A stretch of DNA of 64,000 nt from Pseudarthrobacter sp. fls2-241-R2A-127 (GCF_030209355.1 NZ_JARVSF010000015.1:62001-126000); one strand, 5' to 3'. Shown: positions 53,372-62,580, counted from the first letter of the stretch. Notes: generated by a model from the sequence alone, not told the origin. Numbers and translations are program-made.

Positions 53372-53792
53372 TTAGAACAGCCCCGCTGGCGGTTCCTCGC
53401 AGGGCAGAGGCGTGAGTTTGGAGCGGTGGCCGTCGTCTGGGGTACAGCCCTTGAATGGTCCGTCGGTTGAGAACAGGCGGGCATGTGGTGGTCTGCGTGG
53501 TCGCGCCACAAGACGCTCATCCTGTGGTGCCGTCAAGGCGGAGGAATTCCCAGGCGCGCCAGAGCGCTTCGAGCCGGCTGATGGCTTCGGCGTGTTTCCA
53601 CCATTGCGGGCACCAGGTCACGCCGCCTTGCACGTTGAGTTGCCGGCGGTAGCTGGTCGCCAGCCTGTTGGTGACGAATTCGGCGACGTTCGGGTAGAAC
53701 AGCTCAGGGGCGTCCGGTTCCTCTTCGGCTGGCTCCGGGGCTGTTGCGGTGTCTCCCAGTTCGTCGTCCCACTCCCCCAGTCCTTCACTCAT
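53372..53792 (-). pseudogene. broken DUF4913 gene
   Basis: Three frames joined give a DUF4913 protein like the intact one at 54987-55427. The first part starts at ATG 53792 (MSEGLGEWDDELGD) and contains ISRLEALWRAWEFLRLDGTTG, ending at a stop at 53517. The second reads MSVLWRDHADHHMPA from 53520. The third continues with LFSTDGPFKGCTPDDGHRSK and ends AGLF at TAA 53372-53374. Each joint needs one lost base. The mature product would be about 140 residues, close to the intact relative. The family is common on actinobacterial conjugative elements near the coupling-protein gene, role unknown. Confidence 0.7.
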
Positions 53793-53794
53793 TG

Positions 53795-54169
53795 GAGGCG
53801 CCTGCGGCGATCCACCGGCTCCCTGCGCCCCCGGGCACCCTCCGCCCCTTTGAACAAATTCTGGGACTGCTCATAAGGGCCGGCTTCTCTTCCGCCGACG
53901 CCCTCCACGTCTACCGGGCCTACTACGGCTTCCTTTACGGCCACATCCTCAACGAACTCCAGGAATACATCGTGGACCCGGAAGAAAACGAAGCACTCCT
54001 CCGCCTCGGACTACACCGCCTCCCCGCGAAGGCATTCCCCCACCTCCGCGCATTGGGACCCGTCCTCGCCGATTACGACGGTGCCGCCGAACTCGACCAG
54101 GGACTCACCATCCTCCTCAGTGGACTGAGCCCCCAACTCGCCCGACACGACCCGCCACCGAGTCACTGA
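53795..54169 (+). pseudogene. TetR regulator, C-terminal fragment only
   Basis: 125 codons that match the ligand-binding half of TetR regulators: TLRPFEQILGLLIRAGFSSA, DALHVYRAYYGFLYGHILNE and LLRLGLHRLPAKAFPHLRAL. The DNA-binding N-terminus is absent. The similarity begins within a few bases of the start codon of the broken DUF4913 gene on the other strand, so a deletion or insertion joined the two. No start codon fits. A short hairpin AAGCGG-ATTCG-CCGCTT (54180-54196) after the stop may be its old terminator. Confidence 0.65.
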
Positions 54170-54565
54170 GGCAGCACCGAAGCGGATTCGCCGCTTGAGG
54201 GGTCACGTCCTGTACGCGCCTCCCACTGGGGTGTGGGCGAGTGCTTCGCAAATTTTGGGCAAGGGCCTGTCGCGCAATCACTGAGGTGTCGTCTGGGCAC
54301 TCTGTTCCGCTGCCCACAGCCAGGGACATTCCTGATAGCTTATCCACCGCTACGGCTGCCTAGGGAGCTACCCCAATGGCTCCCAAGTTTCACCCGTGGA
54401 TAACCCGGATTGACCCCAACCATGGACTGCTCACACCCGCACTCTTCCCCTTTTGCCGCCTCACTCAATCTGAATCTAAAGGCTACAAATCTGTGGCGGG
54501 AGTATTTACCCGGTCGACGCCCTATGGGGGAATCCCGATGCTGAATCGACTGCTAGCCTTAATTC
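54170..54565. other. 396-base gap upstream of lsr2
   Basis: No gene is seen. It contains the small hairpin after the TetR fragment (54180-54196) and must contain the lsr2 promoter, which I cannot place with confidence. No iterons or other origin-like repeats are visible. Confidence 0.4.
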
Positions 54566-54895
54566 ATGGCAAAAAAGACAGTCGTGCTGCTGGAAGATGA
54601 TATCGACGGCTCGGAAGCGACCGAAACCTTATCTTTCGCCCTCGACGGCAGTGAATACGAAATTGACCTCAATGAGGGCCACGCCCACGAACTGCGCGAA
54701 GCCCTGGCCCGCTTTACCAGCGCCGGCCGCAAAGTATCCGGCGGACGCGGCCGCGCGGTAGCCCGTACCAAGTCCTCGCAGGGTGGACCGGACGCCAAGG
54801 CGGTAAGGATGTGGGCCGCTGAAAATGGCATCAACGTAAACACGCGGGGTCGGATCCAAGCGGAAGTCATGGAGAAGTACGAAGCTGCTCACTAG
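54566..54895 (+). CDS. lsr2: Lsr2-family nucleoid protein
   Basis: 109 residues, the normal length. The N-terminal dimerisation part reads KKTVVLLEDDIDGSEATETL and VSFALDG-like SFALDGSEYEIDLNEGHA. The C-terminal DNA-binding part has VRMWAAENGINVNTRGRI with the Arg-Gly-Arg minor-groove hook. Lsr2 is the actinobacterial counterpart of H-NS and silences AT-rich and foreign DNA. A plasmid-borne copy often hides the element from the host's regulation or lowers fitness cost. The start has a weak ribosome site. A strong terminator follows the stop. Confidence 0.94.
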   Translation: MAKKTVVLLEDDIDGSEATETLSFALDGSEYEIDLNEGHAHELREALARFTSAGRKVSGGRGRAVARTKSSQGGPDAKAVRMWAAENGINVNTRGRIQAEVMEKYEAAH

Positions 54896-54911
54896 AACCG
54901 CAACATTCAAG

Positions 54912-54953
54912 AATCAGGGCTGGGACATTGATGTGTTCCAGCCCTGATTTTTG
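54912..54953 (+). terminator. rho-independent terminator of lsr2
   Basis: A perfect 12-base stem AATCAGGGCTGG (54912-54923) / CCAGCCCTGATT (54938-54949) with a 14-base loop runs into TTTT, 17 bases after the lsr2 stop. Stem and T-run are classical. Because of the A-rich other side it may also serve the leftward genes. Confidence 0.85.
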
Positions 54954-54986
54954 TTTGCGTCCAGGTTATCCTGCCGATATAGCCTG

Positions 54987-55427
54987 TCAGGCAGGAATAG
55001 TCCGCACATCCGGGAACCACCCGGCCGGGGCCTTCTTCGGCTCCAAGTGTTCCGGGTCGCGGTGCTTTTGCATGTCGCACTTGTAGAACGGTCCGCGTGG
55101 GTCCAGGAGGACGCTCATGTGGTGGTCTGCGTGGTCTTTGAACCAGACGCTCATCCCGGTGGCGCCGTCGAGCCTGAGGTGTTCCCAGGCCCTCCACAGC
55201 GCCTCCACGCGTGAGACAGCCTCCGGATGGAAGTACCATTCGATGCACCATTTCGCGGCACGGCCGTCCACGTCGCGGACGTAGGTGGGCAGCAGCTGCT
55301 CGTGTAGGAACTCTTCGGCTGAGCCGTAGACCAGCTGCGGGGGCTTTTGCTGCTCGCCCGCATCAGGGCCAGTTTCGTGGCCGTCGGTGCTGGGACTTTC
55401 GCCGAAGCGTCCGATTTCTACTGTCAT
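54987..55427 (-). CDS. DUF4913 family protein
   Basis: 146 residues, intact. The family core is seen in VYGSAEEFLHEQLLPTYVRD, then CIEWYFHPEAVSRVEALWRA and WEHLRLDGATGMSVWFKDHA, with the conserved DHADHHM. The C-terminus (KKAPAGWFPD) is Pro-rich. Its role is unknown; such genes lie next to T4SS coupling-protein genes in actinobacterial plasmids, as here (11 bases from the coupling-protein stop). It is the last gene of the leftward conjugation operon. A broken relative lies 1.2 kb away. Confidence 0.85.
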   Translation of the reverse strand: MTVEIGRFGESPSTDGHETGPDAGEQQKPPQLVYGSAEEFLHEQLLPTYVRDVDGRAAKWCIEWYFHPEAVSRVEALWRAWEHLRLDGATGMSVWFKDHADHHMSVLLDPRGPFYKCDMQKHRDPEHLEPKKAPAGWFPDVRTIPA

Positions 55428-55438
55428 GGCCTTCTCCC

Positions 55439-57208
55439 TTAACCCGTTACCCAGGGGTTTGCGGTCGGCGCCGCTGCTACCGGTACTGGTTCGTCCTCCG
55501 GCCGGGGGCTGTACTTCTTGATGGATGCTTCCACGGCGTCCTTGTGCGGCCCGGTGTACCAGGGCATGGTGCGGACCAGCGTGGCGGGTGCGCCGGAGGC
55601 GAGGACGACGGCTCGGCCGCGGTCCAGCTCCGCCAGGTTGGAGACGTCGAAGATGCGCTCCTTTGATTCCTGCCGAGAGCGGCTGGAACCGGTTTTCCCT
55701 GATGAGACGGAGACGTTGATGTAGCTGTAGTCCCCGATCAGGTCGGAGAGTGCGCGGAGGAAGCCTTCTTCGGCGACACCGCCGCCGTAGACCTTGCCGT
55801 TGGCGGCGGACCAGATTTTCCGCATGTTTGCCTCACCCCAGAGCTCGACGCCTTGGGACCAGGACTGCAGGATGCCCATGACGATCAGGCCCTTGGAGCC
55901 GTAGTGGCTGAACTGGTCCGGCAGGCCGGCCCAGCGAACGACGTTGGCCAGCTCGTCCAGGGCGAACAGAGCCGGCTTGGGGAGGCGGCCGCCGCTGCGC
56001 TCTGCGCGCTCTTCCATGGCTTCGGCGATCGCCACGGTGAGTGCCGTGGTGAGCGGGGCGGCCGAGCCGGCACCTTCCTTGGAGAGGATGTAGATGGTCT
56101 CTTGGGAGGCTGCGAAGGCGTGGGGGTTGAATTGCCGGCGCGCATCGCTCGCGACGCTTGCGCCGCCGGCCGGGGCTACCCAGCGGCGGGTGTTGCGGCT
56201 TTTGAGGCACTGGATCATCTTCTCGGCGGTGCCGAAGATGCCGTCGCGTTGTTTGTCGGCGAGCTTGAGTGTGGACTCCAGGCCCTTGTACTGCAGCTCG
56301 TAGTCGTGTTCCCGGAGGATTTCGATGGGTTCCTGGCTGACCTGCTCCGTCACCCACAGGTAGACCTGCGTGATTGGCCGGCAACCGAGGGCGGCTGCGA
56401 GGAAATACGAAGAGAGGATGTCTTCGGCCTTCGGGTCGAAGTAGGCATCCGGTTTGGACCCGGGCACCCGGGAGCCGACGGCGAAGTGCTGTGTGAGCTT
56501 GTACGCTTTCTCTTCGTCGGTGACGTAGGAGAGCGGGTTCCACCACCAGTCCGGTTCTTCCTGGGCGATCTTCTGCGGATCGAACACCCATACCGGGGCC
56601 ACGTTCTCGCGGACGCCGCGGGTGCCGTCCACGACGTCACGCTTGTTCGACGTCGAAACTACCGCGCCGGGAGCGTCCAGGATTGCGGGCATCACCCGGG
56701 AGGTTGATTTACCGGTTCGGGGGCCCCAGATGTCGAGGCTGAGGTCTTCCCAGGACTGGACGAATTTCTGGCCGGTGGAGACCACCTTCCCGACGACGAT
56801 GCCGGGGTTGTCCTTGATTCCCAGCCGTTCGGCCTTGGTCTGGGCTCCCTTGTCGGAGAACGCGGCGAGGGACTTGCCCCGGCCCAAATAGCGGGCTGCC
56901 TTGTCCACGCGGGCGCGCTTGGAGGCACCCTGCCGCCACGCCACCAGGACGACGAGGGCCAGGGCCAGGATCAGCCCGGCCATGACGCAGACGACGATGG
57001 TGGACTGGGTGGGCCAGGGCACTTTGCCCTTGACCAGTCCCGCAATTAGGTCAATGGGGTGGGCCGGCGGTGCGTCGATGCCGGCCATCCACGAGCCGAG
57101 GTGTACGGCGGCGTAGGTGCCGCCGCCGAAGACGACGATGAAGCCGATGGCCAGCCATACGAGGATGGCGTCGCCCAGGCCCATGCCTTTGCGGTTCGGT
57201 GCGCTCAC
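55439..57208 (-). CDS. type IV coupling protein (VirD4/TraG-like)
   Basis: 589 residues from GTG 57208, overlapping the previous stop (GTGA); the longer open frame upstream lies inside the neighbour. Two N-terminal membrane segments (about 13-35, 75-97) anchor the protein. The P-loop is IWGPRTGKSTSRVMPAI, followed by STSNKRDVVDGTR. The TraG C-terminal region has LFALDELANVVRWAGL (Walker B) and GLIVMGILQSWSQGVELWG. It is a hexameric ATPase that brings the plasmid DNA to the conjugation channel. It follows the VirB4-like gene in one operon. Confidence 0.92.
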   Translation of the reverse strand: MSAPNRKGMGLGDAILVWLAIGFIVVFGGGTYAAVHLGSWMAGIDAPPAHPIDLIAGLVKGKVPWPTQSTIVVCVMAGLILALALVVLVAWRQGASKRARVDKAARYLGRGKSLAAFSDKGAQTKAERLGIKDNPGIVVGKVVSTGQKFVQSWEDLSLDIWGPRTGKSTSRVMPAILDAPGAVVSTSNKRDVVDGTRGVRENVAPVWVFDPQKIAQEEPDWWWNPLSYVTDEEKAYKLTQHFAVGSRVPGSKPDAYFDPKAEDILSSYFLAAALGCRPITQVYLWVTEQVSQEPIEILREHDYELQYKGLESTLKLADKQRDGIFGTAEKMIQCLKSRNTRRWVAPAGGASVASDARRQFNPHAFAASQETIYILSKEGAGSAAPLTTALTVAIAEAMEERAERSGGRLPKPALFALDELANVVRWAGLPDQFSHYGSKGLIVMGILQSWSQGVELWGEANMRKIWSAANGKVYGGGVAEEGFLRALSDLIGDYSYINVSVSSGKTGSSRSRQESKERIFDVSNLAELDRGRAVVLASGAPATLVRTMPWYTGPHKDAVEASIKKYSPRPEDEPVPVAAAPTANPWVTG

Positions 57209-58770
57209 AGCGTGCCTCCTTCGGTGGGCAGGATGGGCGCGGCCGGGTCCAGCATCGGTTCCGGGGATCCGTGCCATTTCCCGTCGGTGTCGTTGACTCC
57301 GTCGGGTCCGTGCTCGACGGAGGTCAGGCCGACCTGGACCGGGATTCCTGGACGGCCGCCGACCTTGATGAGGAACTTTCCACGCCCTGGCGGTTCGGCG
57401 TCGACGCCGCGGGAGTCCCAGGCGGGCGGGTCCTGCCAGGAGATGAGCTTTTGCTGTTCCTGCCGGGACAGGGGTATCGCGGAGGTCAGCAGCGGCATTT
57501 CTGAGGCGGGAAGGCCGCCGCAGATGACCATGCCGGAGCGTTCGACGAAGCCGCGGGCTTTCATGCGGTCTTCTTCTGCGGGCAGGGCCAGCAGGTCGGA
57601 CATGGTGTGGGAGATCATGATCTGCCCGACGCCGACGGATCGGTTGAGCCGGGTGAGGGCGTCCACGCGGTCGACCATGCCCTTGCCGGCGCGCAGGGCC
57701 CGCCACAGCTCGTCCAGGACGACGAAGTAGTTCCTGCGCGGCTCCAGGCCTGCATCGGCGAGGGCGTTGGCGACGTTCACGGTGCCGAAGCCGTAGGACC
57801 AGCAGGCCAGCAGCACGGCGGCCTGCAGGTCGGTTTCGGTCTCGTCGATGCTGGAGACGTCGAAGACGACGGCGCGGTCGCGCTTCATGGGGTTGGTGGT
57901 TTGCCGCGAGAAGATTTCGCCGAGCTTTCCGCCGCCGGTCAGGCCCAGGAGGGTGGCTTCGAGTGCCCGGGTTTCCTGCAGGTAGATGTTCATGTCGCCG
58001 CGGTCCAGTGCGACCTGGCGCAGTTCGTCCGGGGCGGAGACGATCACGTCCAGCAGGTCTTTCAGGACCGGGACGCCGTCAAAGCGTTCATCGAGGACCC
58101 GCAGGGCACGGTCCAGGATGGTCTGCTCCTGGTCTGTGGGCGGGTTGTTCCGGCTGATGGTGATGAGGGAGACGACCATAGTCAGCCGCCGGCCGTGGGC
58201 GTCGGCGCGGACCCGGGCGGCGTCTTCATGGTGGCCACTGTCTTCCAGCAGCTGGGCTGCTTCGACGGCCTGGCCAGGGTCGAGGATGTTCATGTAGCCG
58301 ACGCCGCGGCCGAGCTTGATGACCTGGCCGCCGAGGGCTTTCACGGCTTTGACGTGCTCTCCTTTGAGGTCGCCCAGAATCAGCGGGTGGACGCCTTGGG
58401 CGGAGAGGCCGATGAACATCCTGCGGACCACCGTGGACTTTCCGAGGCCCGGTTTGCCGAGGATGAATGCGGACGGGTTGGAAATTAGCCGTGCGCGCTG
58501 GAACCAGCTGATCGGGTCACAGCAGACCGTTGCCTGGGTTTCTTCATGCCGGCCCAGGGGGACACCGATCATGGGTGATGACGCACCCGAAGAGAACGGC
58601 CACAGTCCGCAGACCTGGACGGTCGTTCCCCGGTACTCCCGGACGGACGGGAGCAGCTGGGCCATGCCGCCGCCCCGTCCTGTCCAGCCCCGGGAGCCAG
58701 GCCCTGCTTCCTTTGCCGGGGCTTTTGCTGTCTTTGCCTTCTTTGCTGTCAAAAGCTTCATGCGGGCCAT
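57205..58770 (-). CDS. VirB4-like conjugation ATPase
   Basis: 521 residues from ATG 58770, overlapping the previous stop (TAATG). Walker A FILGKPGLGKSTVVRRMF and Walker B NYFVVLDELWRALRAGKG are clear, with QIMISHTMSDLLAL as a following helicase-like motif. The N-terminus is basic and has no membrane segment. VirB4 proteins power substrate transfer and pilus assembly in T4SS. The C-terminal 60 residues (PVQVGLTSVEHGPDG) are Pro/Gly-rich. It is between the SCO6880-like and coupling-protein genes, the standard actinobacterial order. Confidence 0.9.
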   Translation of the reverse strand: MARMKLLTAKKAKTAKAPAKEAGPGSRGWTGRGGGMAQLLPSVREYRGTTVQVCGLWPFSSGASSPMIGVPLGRHEETQATVCCDPISWFQRARLISNPSAFILGKPGLGKSTVVRRMFIGLSAQGVHPLILGDLKGEHVKAVKALGGQVIKLGRGVGYMNILDPGQAVEAAQLLEDSGHHEDAARVRADAHGRRLTMVVSLITISRNNPPTDQEQTILDRALRVLDERFDGVPVLKDLLDVIVSAPDELRQVALDRGDMNIYLQETRALEATLLGLTGGGKLGEIFSRQTTNPMKRDRAVVFDVSSIDETETDLQAAVLLACWSYGFGTVNVANALADAGLEPRRNYFVVLDELWRALRAGKGMVDRVDALTRLNRSVGVGQIMISHTMSDLLALPAEEDRMKARGFVERSGMVICGGLPASEMPLLTSAIPLSRQEQQKLISWQDPPAWDSRGVDAEPPGRGKFLIKVGGRPGIPVQVGLTSVEHGPDGVNDTDGKWHGSPEPMLDPAAPILPTEGGTL

Positions 58771-60278
58771 TAGAGGGCGTCCTTTATCTCGGTGGGCACC
58801 ATGCTGTGCTTGGGCAGGACCAGCCCCAGGGGCAGGGAGGCTGCGAAGGCGGTGTCCTGGGATCCGTAGGCGCGGCGCAGCAGCACTCGGGCTGTGCCTG
58901 AGGTCTGCTCGATGGCGGCAACGGCGTCCGGCAGGCGTTCCTTGTCGGTCACCGTGGCGGTGACGACCATGCCGAAGTTCACCAGGCCTGCGCCCTGGGC
59001 TTCTTCCTGGGCGGTCTGGACAGCAGAGCGGGCATCGATCAGTGCCCGTGCAGTGGGGCGGGTGCCGGAGGTGATGCGGACGTTGGCGTTGTTCTGGTCC
59101 CGCTCAACGACCGTTGCGGCGCGGGCCGAGTCCATCGGGCGGTACAGCAGGGAGACGCGTTTGCGGTCAATGTCTCCGTGCGGGGCGAGCAGGCGGGAGA
59201 GGACCGATGAGTTCACCGAACCGCGGGGAGCGCCGGTCATGGTCCAGGAGGCTGAGAACGCGGAGTCGTGTCGGTAGTCGTCCCAGCTTGCCTGCGTTGC
59301 GGTCGGGCCGACCTCGCCCCAGTTCAGGGATACCGGGGTGCCGGCGGCGTGGGCTTCGTCGATGATCAGCGCTGCGGGCGGGTCGTAGGCGATCCGCACG
59401 ACCTCGCAGAGTTCCTGCGCGGACATGGGCCGGGCGATCCCGGCGCCGGTGGACTGCAGCCGTGCCGACAGGCCGGGGATCCGGGAGGCCAGGTCGCGGG
59501 CGACATCCTCCGGTGTGCGCTTTTTCGAGCCCGCACGGAGGGAGGCGTTGAAGGTCAGGGACACCCAGGCGCGGACCGTGGCCGAGCCTTCCGGGTAGGT
59601 GTCGACGACCTCATGGAGCATTTCCCGGGCGAACTGCGGGGCGTTTGGGTCGATGTTCATCATGACCTCATTCCGCAGCCGGTACCCGGAGTCCGGGGCG
59701 GTCTCGACGGTGACGGCAGCGGCATCCAGGCCTGCCTCGTCGGAGAGCCCGGCGAGCCAGCCGCCCCAGTTGGCGACCCAGGCATCGACCTGCTCGGGGT
59801 CAACGAGGGAGGCGCCGTCGGGTTCGGTGGAGAAGATGACGGTGAAGTGGCTGGTGGCCGGGACGTGGAGCATGGCGAAGGGGCGCTTGTAGGAGTCGGT
59901 GAACTCGTACAGGGTGGACTTCGCCGCCAACCCGGGCAGCTGGTACATGCCCCACTTGGTCACGCCAAGAGGGCCGGAACGGTACAGGTTGGTGCCGGAG
60001 GACTTGGACACCTTGAAAGCCAATCGGGTACCGAAACGGTCTACTACGGACTGGCCGTGCTTGTCTTTCACTGTCAGCAGCAGCGCGCAGGCGCCGGCGA
60101 CGGCGAGGACGCCAAGGCCGACGAACAAGCCCCAGATGGCGAAGCTGACGATGCCCAGCAGGAGTCCGACCATGACAATGCCGGTGCCGATAGCGCCGAG
60201 GTTGCCTAGGCCGGCTGAGCGCGGGACGCGCCAGTTGCCGTAGGACGGTTCCTTGTATTCGGTGTTAATTGCTGCCAC
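58770..60278 (-). CDS. SCO6880-like conjugation protein
   Basis: 502 residues from GTG 60278, which overlaps the end of the VirB6-like gene by 14 bases. Two adjacent hydrophobic segments (about 25-72) are followed by a large soluble part. The order of conserved-looking pieces (YKEPSYGNWRVPRSAGLGNL, GMYQLPGLAAKSTLYEF, FTVIFSTEPDGASLVDPEQV) fits the SCO6880 family found next to VirB4 in actinobacterial T4SS. It probably spans the membrane as part of the core channel; the biochemical role is unknown. Close packing and overlaps tie it to its neighbours. Confidence 0.82.
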   Translation of the reverse strand: MAAINTEYKEPSYGNWRVPRSAGLGNLGAIGTGIVMVGLLLGIVSFAIWGLFVGLGVLAVAGACALLLTVKDKHGQSVVDRFGTRLAFKVSKSSGTNLYRSGPLGVTKWGMYQLPGLAAKSTLYEFTDSYKRPFAMLHVPATSHFTVIFSTEPDGASLVDPEQVDAWVANWGGWLAGLSDEAGLDAAAVTVETAPDSGYRLRNEVMMNIDPNAPQFAREMLHEVVDTYPEGSATVRAWVSLTFNASLRAGSKKRTPEDVARDLASRIPGLSARLQSTGAGIARPMSAQELCEVVRIAYDPPAALIIDEAHAAGTPVSLNWGEVGPTATQASWDDYRHDSAFSASWTMTGAPRGSVNSSVLSRLLAPHGDIDRKRVSLLYRPMDSARAATVVERDQNNANVRITSGTRPTARALIDARSAVQTAQEEAQGAGLVNFGMVVTATVTDKERLPDAVAAIEQTSGTARVLLRRAYGSQDTAFAASLPLGLVLPKHSMVPTEIKDAL

Positions 60279-61533
60279 TGGGGCCCTCCCCGGTTGAATC
60301 CTGCGCGGTCGTCTTGATTGCCTCTGATGTCCTGGATGCCACCTGTACGCCTGCGGCTACGGCCATGCCGGTCGGCCCCGTGGCTGCGGCACCGGTCGTG
60401 GCTGCAGCGCCGCCGGCCGGTGCGGCCGCTCCCGCTTTGCCTGCGGTGCCAGCAGCGCCGCCCGGACCCGAAGAGCCAGGCGTGGGCTGCCCTCCCCCGC
60501 CCCGGGGACCGGAGGATCCGGGGCTGCCTTTGGGAGAGCTGCCTGCGTTCGTGTTGGACGTGCTGTTGCTGCTGGCCGGCATCGGTGTTGCATTACCTCG
60601 CCCACTGCCGGGACGGCCCATGGAGACAGCCCCGGTTGCAATAGCGCCGACCGCGGCCCCGGCGGCCGCGCCACCGCCGGAAGCAACGGCTCCGACCATT
60701 GGGGTGACGAACCGCATCAAGGCCGGAAGTGCGAACAACGCCACGATCATCAACGTGAACCCGCTGATGGAACCCACCAGCGCGTCACGGCCGCTTGTGT
60801 TGCCCATCAGTAGAAACGCCACCGAGTACACGATCGCCGCCGCCGGCTTGTAAAGGATGAAGGCGATGGTCCAGCCGACGGCCTTTTGGAACCATTGCCT
60901 GCCCATTTCCGTGTTCGTGAATGCGGCGGTGGTGGGCAGGATGCCCGCCAGGATCACCAGCATGCCGCTGCGGACAACCATGAGAACGATCTGAACCAAA
61001 GATGCGATCAGACCAACCAGGCCGAGAACGATAAGAATGAACCTGGCGATACCGCTCTGGCCGGTCATAACCAAGCCATTCATTGCCTCGGCAAAACCCT
61101 TACCATCCGTGGACCGCTGGATGATCGCGGCCGCGAACGTATCGGCTGCGATCACCAAGATGGCGATGACTCCCAGACCGAGTCCTGAAACCAGGGTGAG
61201 TGTGAGAAGTGATCGGAGCAAATCCTTCAGGGGCGCGCCGCGCTGTTCCCACACCATTCGGATACCGCCGATAATCACGGCAAGGACGGCCAGGGCCAGA
61301 GTCCAGGGCATCAGCTCACTGTTCACGGCGGATACCACGGGACTGGCTGCTGATCCGTCCTCACTGGTCAGGTTCACGGTTGGCATGGAAACCCAGAAGG
61401 TGGATAACGTCGTGACCATCTGGCTCATGCCTTCAGTGATGGCCTTGCCCAGGTTGGTTATGGCGTCGTCCACGGCTCCTGATACCACGTTGCCGGCAAC
61501 GCACGTGATGTCGCCCAGTTTGCAGTCAGCCAT
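60265..61533 (-). CDS. VirB6/TrbL-like polytopic membrane protein
   Basis: 422 residues. After about 75 soluble residues come six or more hydrophobic segments (about 75-95, 105-130, 155-190, 192-210, 222-245, 255-280). The last 140 residues are Gly/Ala/Pro/Ser-rich and low in complexity (SSGPGGAAGTAGKAGAAAPA). This layout is that of VirB6/TrbL, the inner-membrane translocation channel of T4SS. The pair of early Cys (CKLGDITCVAGN) might form a disulfide. It is three bases downstream of the next gene's stop in the leftward operon. Confidence 0.82.
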   Translation of the reverse strand: MADCKLGDITCVAGNVVSGAVDDAITNLGKAITEGMSQMVTTLSTFWVSMPTVNLTSEDGSAASPVVSAVNSELMPWTLALAVLAVIIGGIRMVWEQRGAPLKDLLRSLLTLTLVSGLGLGVIAILVIAADTFAAAIIQRSTDGKGFAEAMNGLVMTGQSGIARFILIVLGLVGLIASLVQIVLMVVRSGMLVILAGILPTTAAFTNTEMGRQWFQKAVGWTIAFILYKPAAAIVYSVAFLLMGNTSGRDALVGSISGFTLMIVALFALPALMRFVTPMVGAVASGGGAAAGAAVGAIATGAVSMGRPGSGRGNATPMPASSNSTSNTNAGSSPKGSPGSSGPRGGGGQPTPGSSGPGGAAGTAGKAGAAAPAGGAAATTGAAATGPTGMAVAAGVQVASRTSEAIKTTAQDSTGEGPSGSN

Positions 61534-61536
61534 CGC

Positions 61537-62283
61537 TTAGACCCCAGACCAGGCAATGAAGCCGCTCAGATCAGTGAGCTGGGCTGTACCAGTGAATATC
61601 TGGCCATCGTCTGAGGCTTTAACCTTCCAGTCCCCGTCCACCCACCGCAGCGAGAGGACGCTGTGCGCCAAGGCCCCGTTTTGGAGCTGAAAGGCCAAAT
61701 CAACATCGGCCTCAGTGGGGCTGTAGGACTTCATGATGAAGCCCCTGAATTGTGCGCTTTGACTGGATTCAGTAGATGAACTTCGTGTTGTCGCGGCCTT
61801 GATGGCCGCATCCCTGCCAGCGCCCGGGACCAGTAGCCGCTCCGCAAGCTTGACCTCGTCCTGAGCGGACGAACCGAGAGCGACGGCGTTCGCTGCAGAA
61901 TAGAGTGCACCAGTCGGTGAGTGTGCGAAGCATGAGCGGAAGCCGCTGGCGTCGGTGACACCCGGGCCCGAGGTCGTGGGTTCACTCGGTGCAGCCATGC
62001 GGCCGACCAGTTCCCACTTGGATTGGGGAGCCTTTCCCAGTGCTGTGTCAGAAGAAGAAGGCAGCCCACAGATGCTTTTGTCTGCACGGTCGGGGCTGAC
62101 ACTTGCCGAAGCTGAGGCGGATTCCAGTGTGTCCGGGATCGGGCGGGCATCGCTCTGCCCCTTGGGGAGAAGGAAGATCACAATCCCCGCGGCGGCCAGC
62201 GTAACCACAAGCGCGGCCGCGATGATGAAGCCGGGTTTGGTGAACGGATTGCTTTCGGTGGTGCTCTCTGTTGACTGGCTCAT
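61537..62283 (-). CDS. membrane-anchored conjugation-operon protein, unknown role
   Basis: 248 residues from ATG 62283, with GGGAGG before it. A single membrane helix (about 17-38) leaves most of the protein outside the cytoplasm. The soluble part begins with a Ser/Ala linker, then KSICGLPSSSDTALGKAPQ and a possible disulfide partner RSCFAHSP. The C-terminal third looks like an NTF2-like sheet (VLSLRWVDGDWKVKASDDGQ). The topology resembles VirB8, but no motif confirms it. Operon position between VirB6-like and VirB2-like genes supports a T4SS structural role. Confidence 0.7.
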   Translation of the reverse strand: MSQSTESTTESNPFTKPGFIIAAALVVTLAAAGIVIFLLPKGQSDARPIPDTLESASASASVSPDRADKSICGLPSSSDTALGKAPQSKWELVGRMAAPSEPTTSGPGVTDASGFRSCFAHSPTGALYSAANAVALGSSAQDEVKLAERLLVPGAGRDAAIKAATTRSSSTESSQSAQFRGFIMKSYSPTEADVDLAFQLQNGALAHSVLSLRWVDGDWKVKASDDGQIFTGTAQLTDLSGFIAWSGV

Positions 62284-62310
62284 ACGGAACCTCCCGTTGA
62301 TGGTGCTGGT

Positions 62311-62580
62311 TTAGACGAAGGCGCGGACGATGCCTGCGGCACCGGTGATGATGATGCAGCCCATGAGGACCCAGCCGAGCTTGCCGATCGCCTGTGCGCC
62401 TTCACCGCGCTGGAGCTGGATGACCATGCCGATGCCGACGATGATGACGCCCAGGACGCCCAGGACCAGGCCGATACCGGAAGCCCAGTTCAGGATGGTC
62501 AACAGGCCGCCGGCCTGCGCAGGGACGACGGGGGTGGGGTTGGGAATAACGCTGGTTGAGAGTGCAGTGAACGTGTTCAT
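62311..62580 (-). CDS. VirB2-like small membrane protein
   Basis: 89 residues from ATG 62580. Two hydrophobic segments (about 35-55 and 68-86) are joined by a short polar loop (QLQRGEGAQAIGKL), the hairpin layout of VirB2/TrbC pilins and of small T4SS membrane proteins. There is no obvious signal-peptidase site. It could be a pilin-like subunit or a short channel component. The longer open frame upstream overlaps the neighbour and lacks protein character. It is part of the leftward conjugation operon. Confidence 0.72.
   Translation of the reverse strand: MNTFTALSTSVIPNPTPVVPAQAGGLLTILNWASGIGLVLGVLGVIIVGIGMVIQLQRGEGAQAIGKLGWVLMGCIIITGAAGIVRAFV

Noticed and set aside
57607..58488. 293-residue plus-strand frame
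   Set aside because: Antisense to the VirB4-like ATPase gene; composition is that of a shadow frame.
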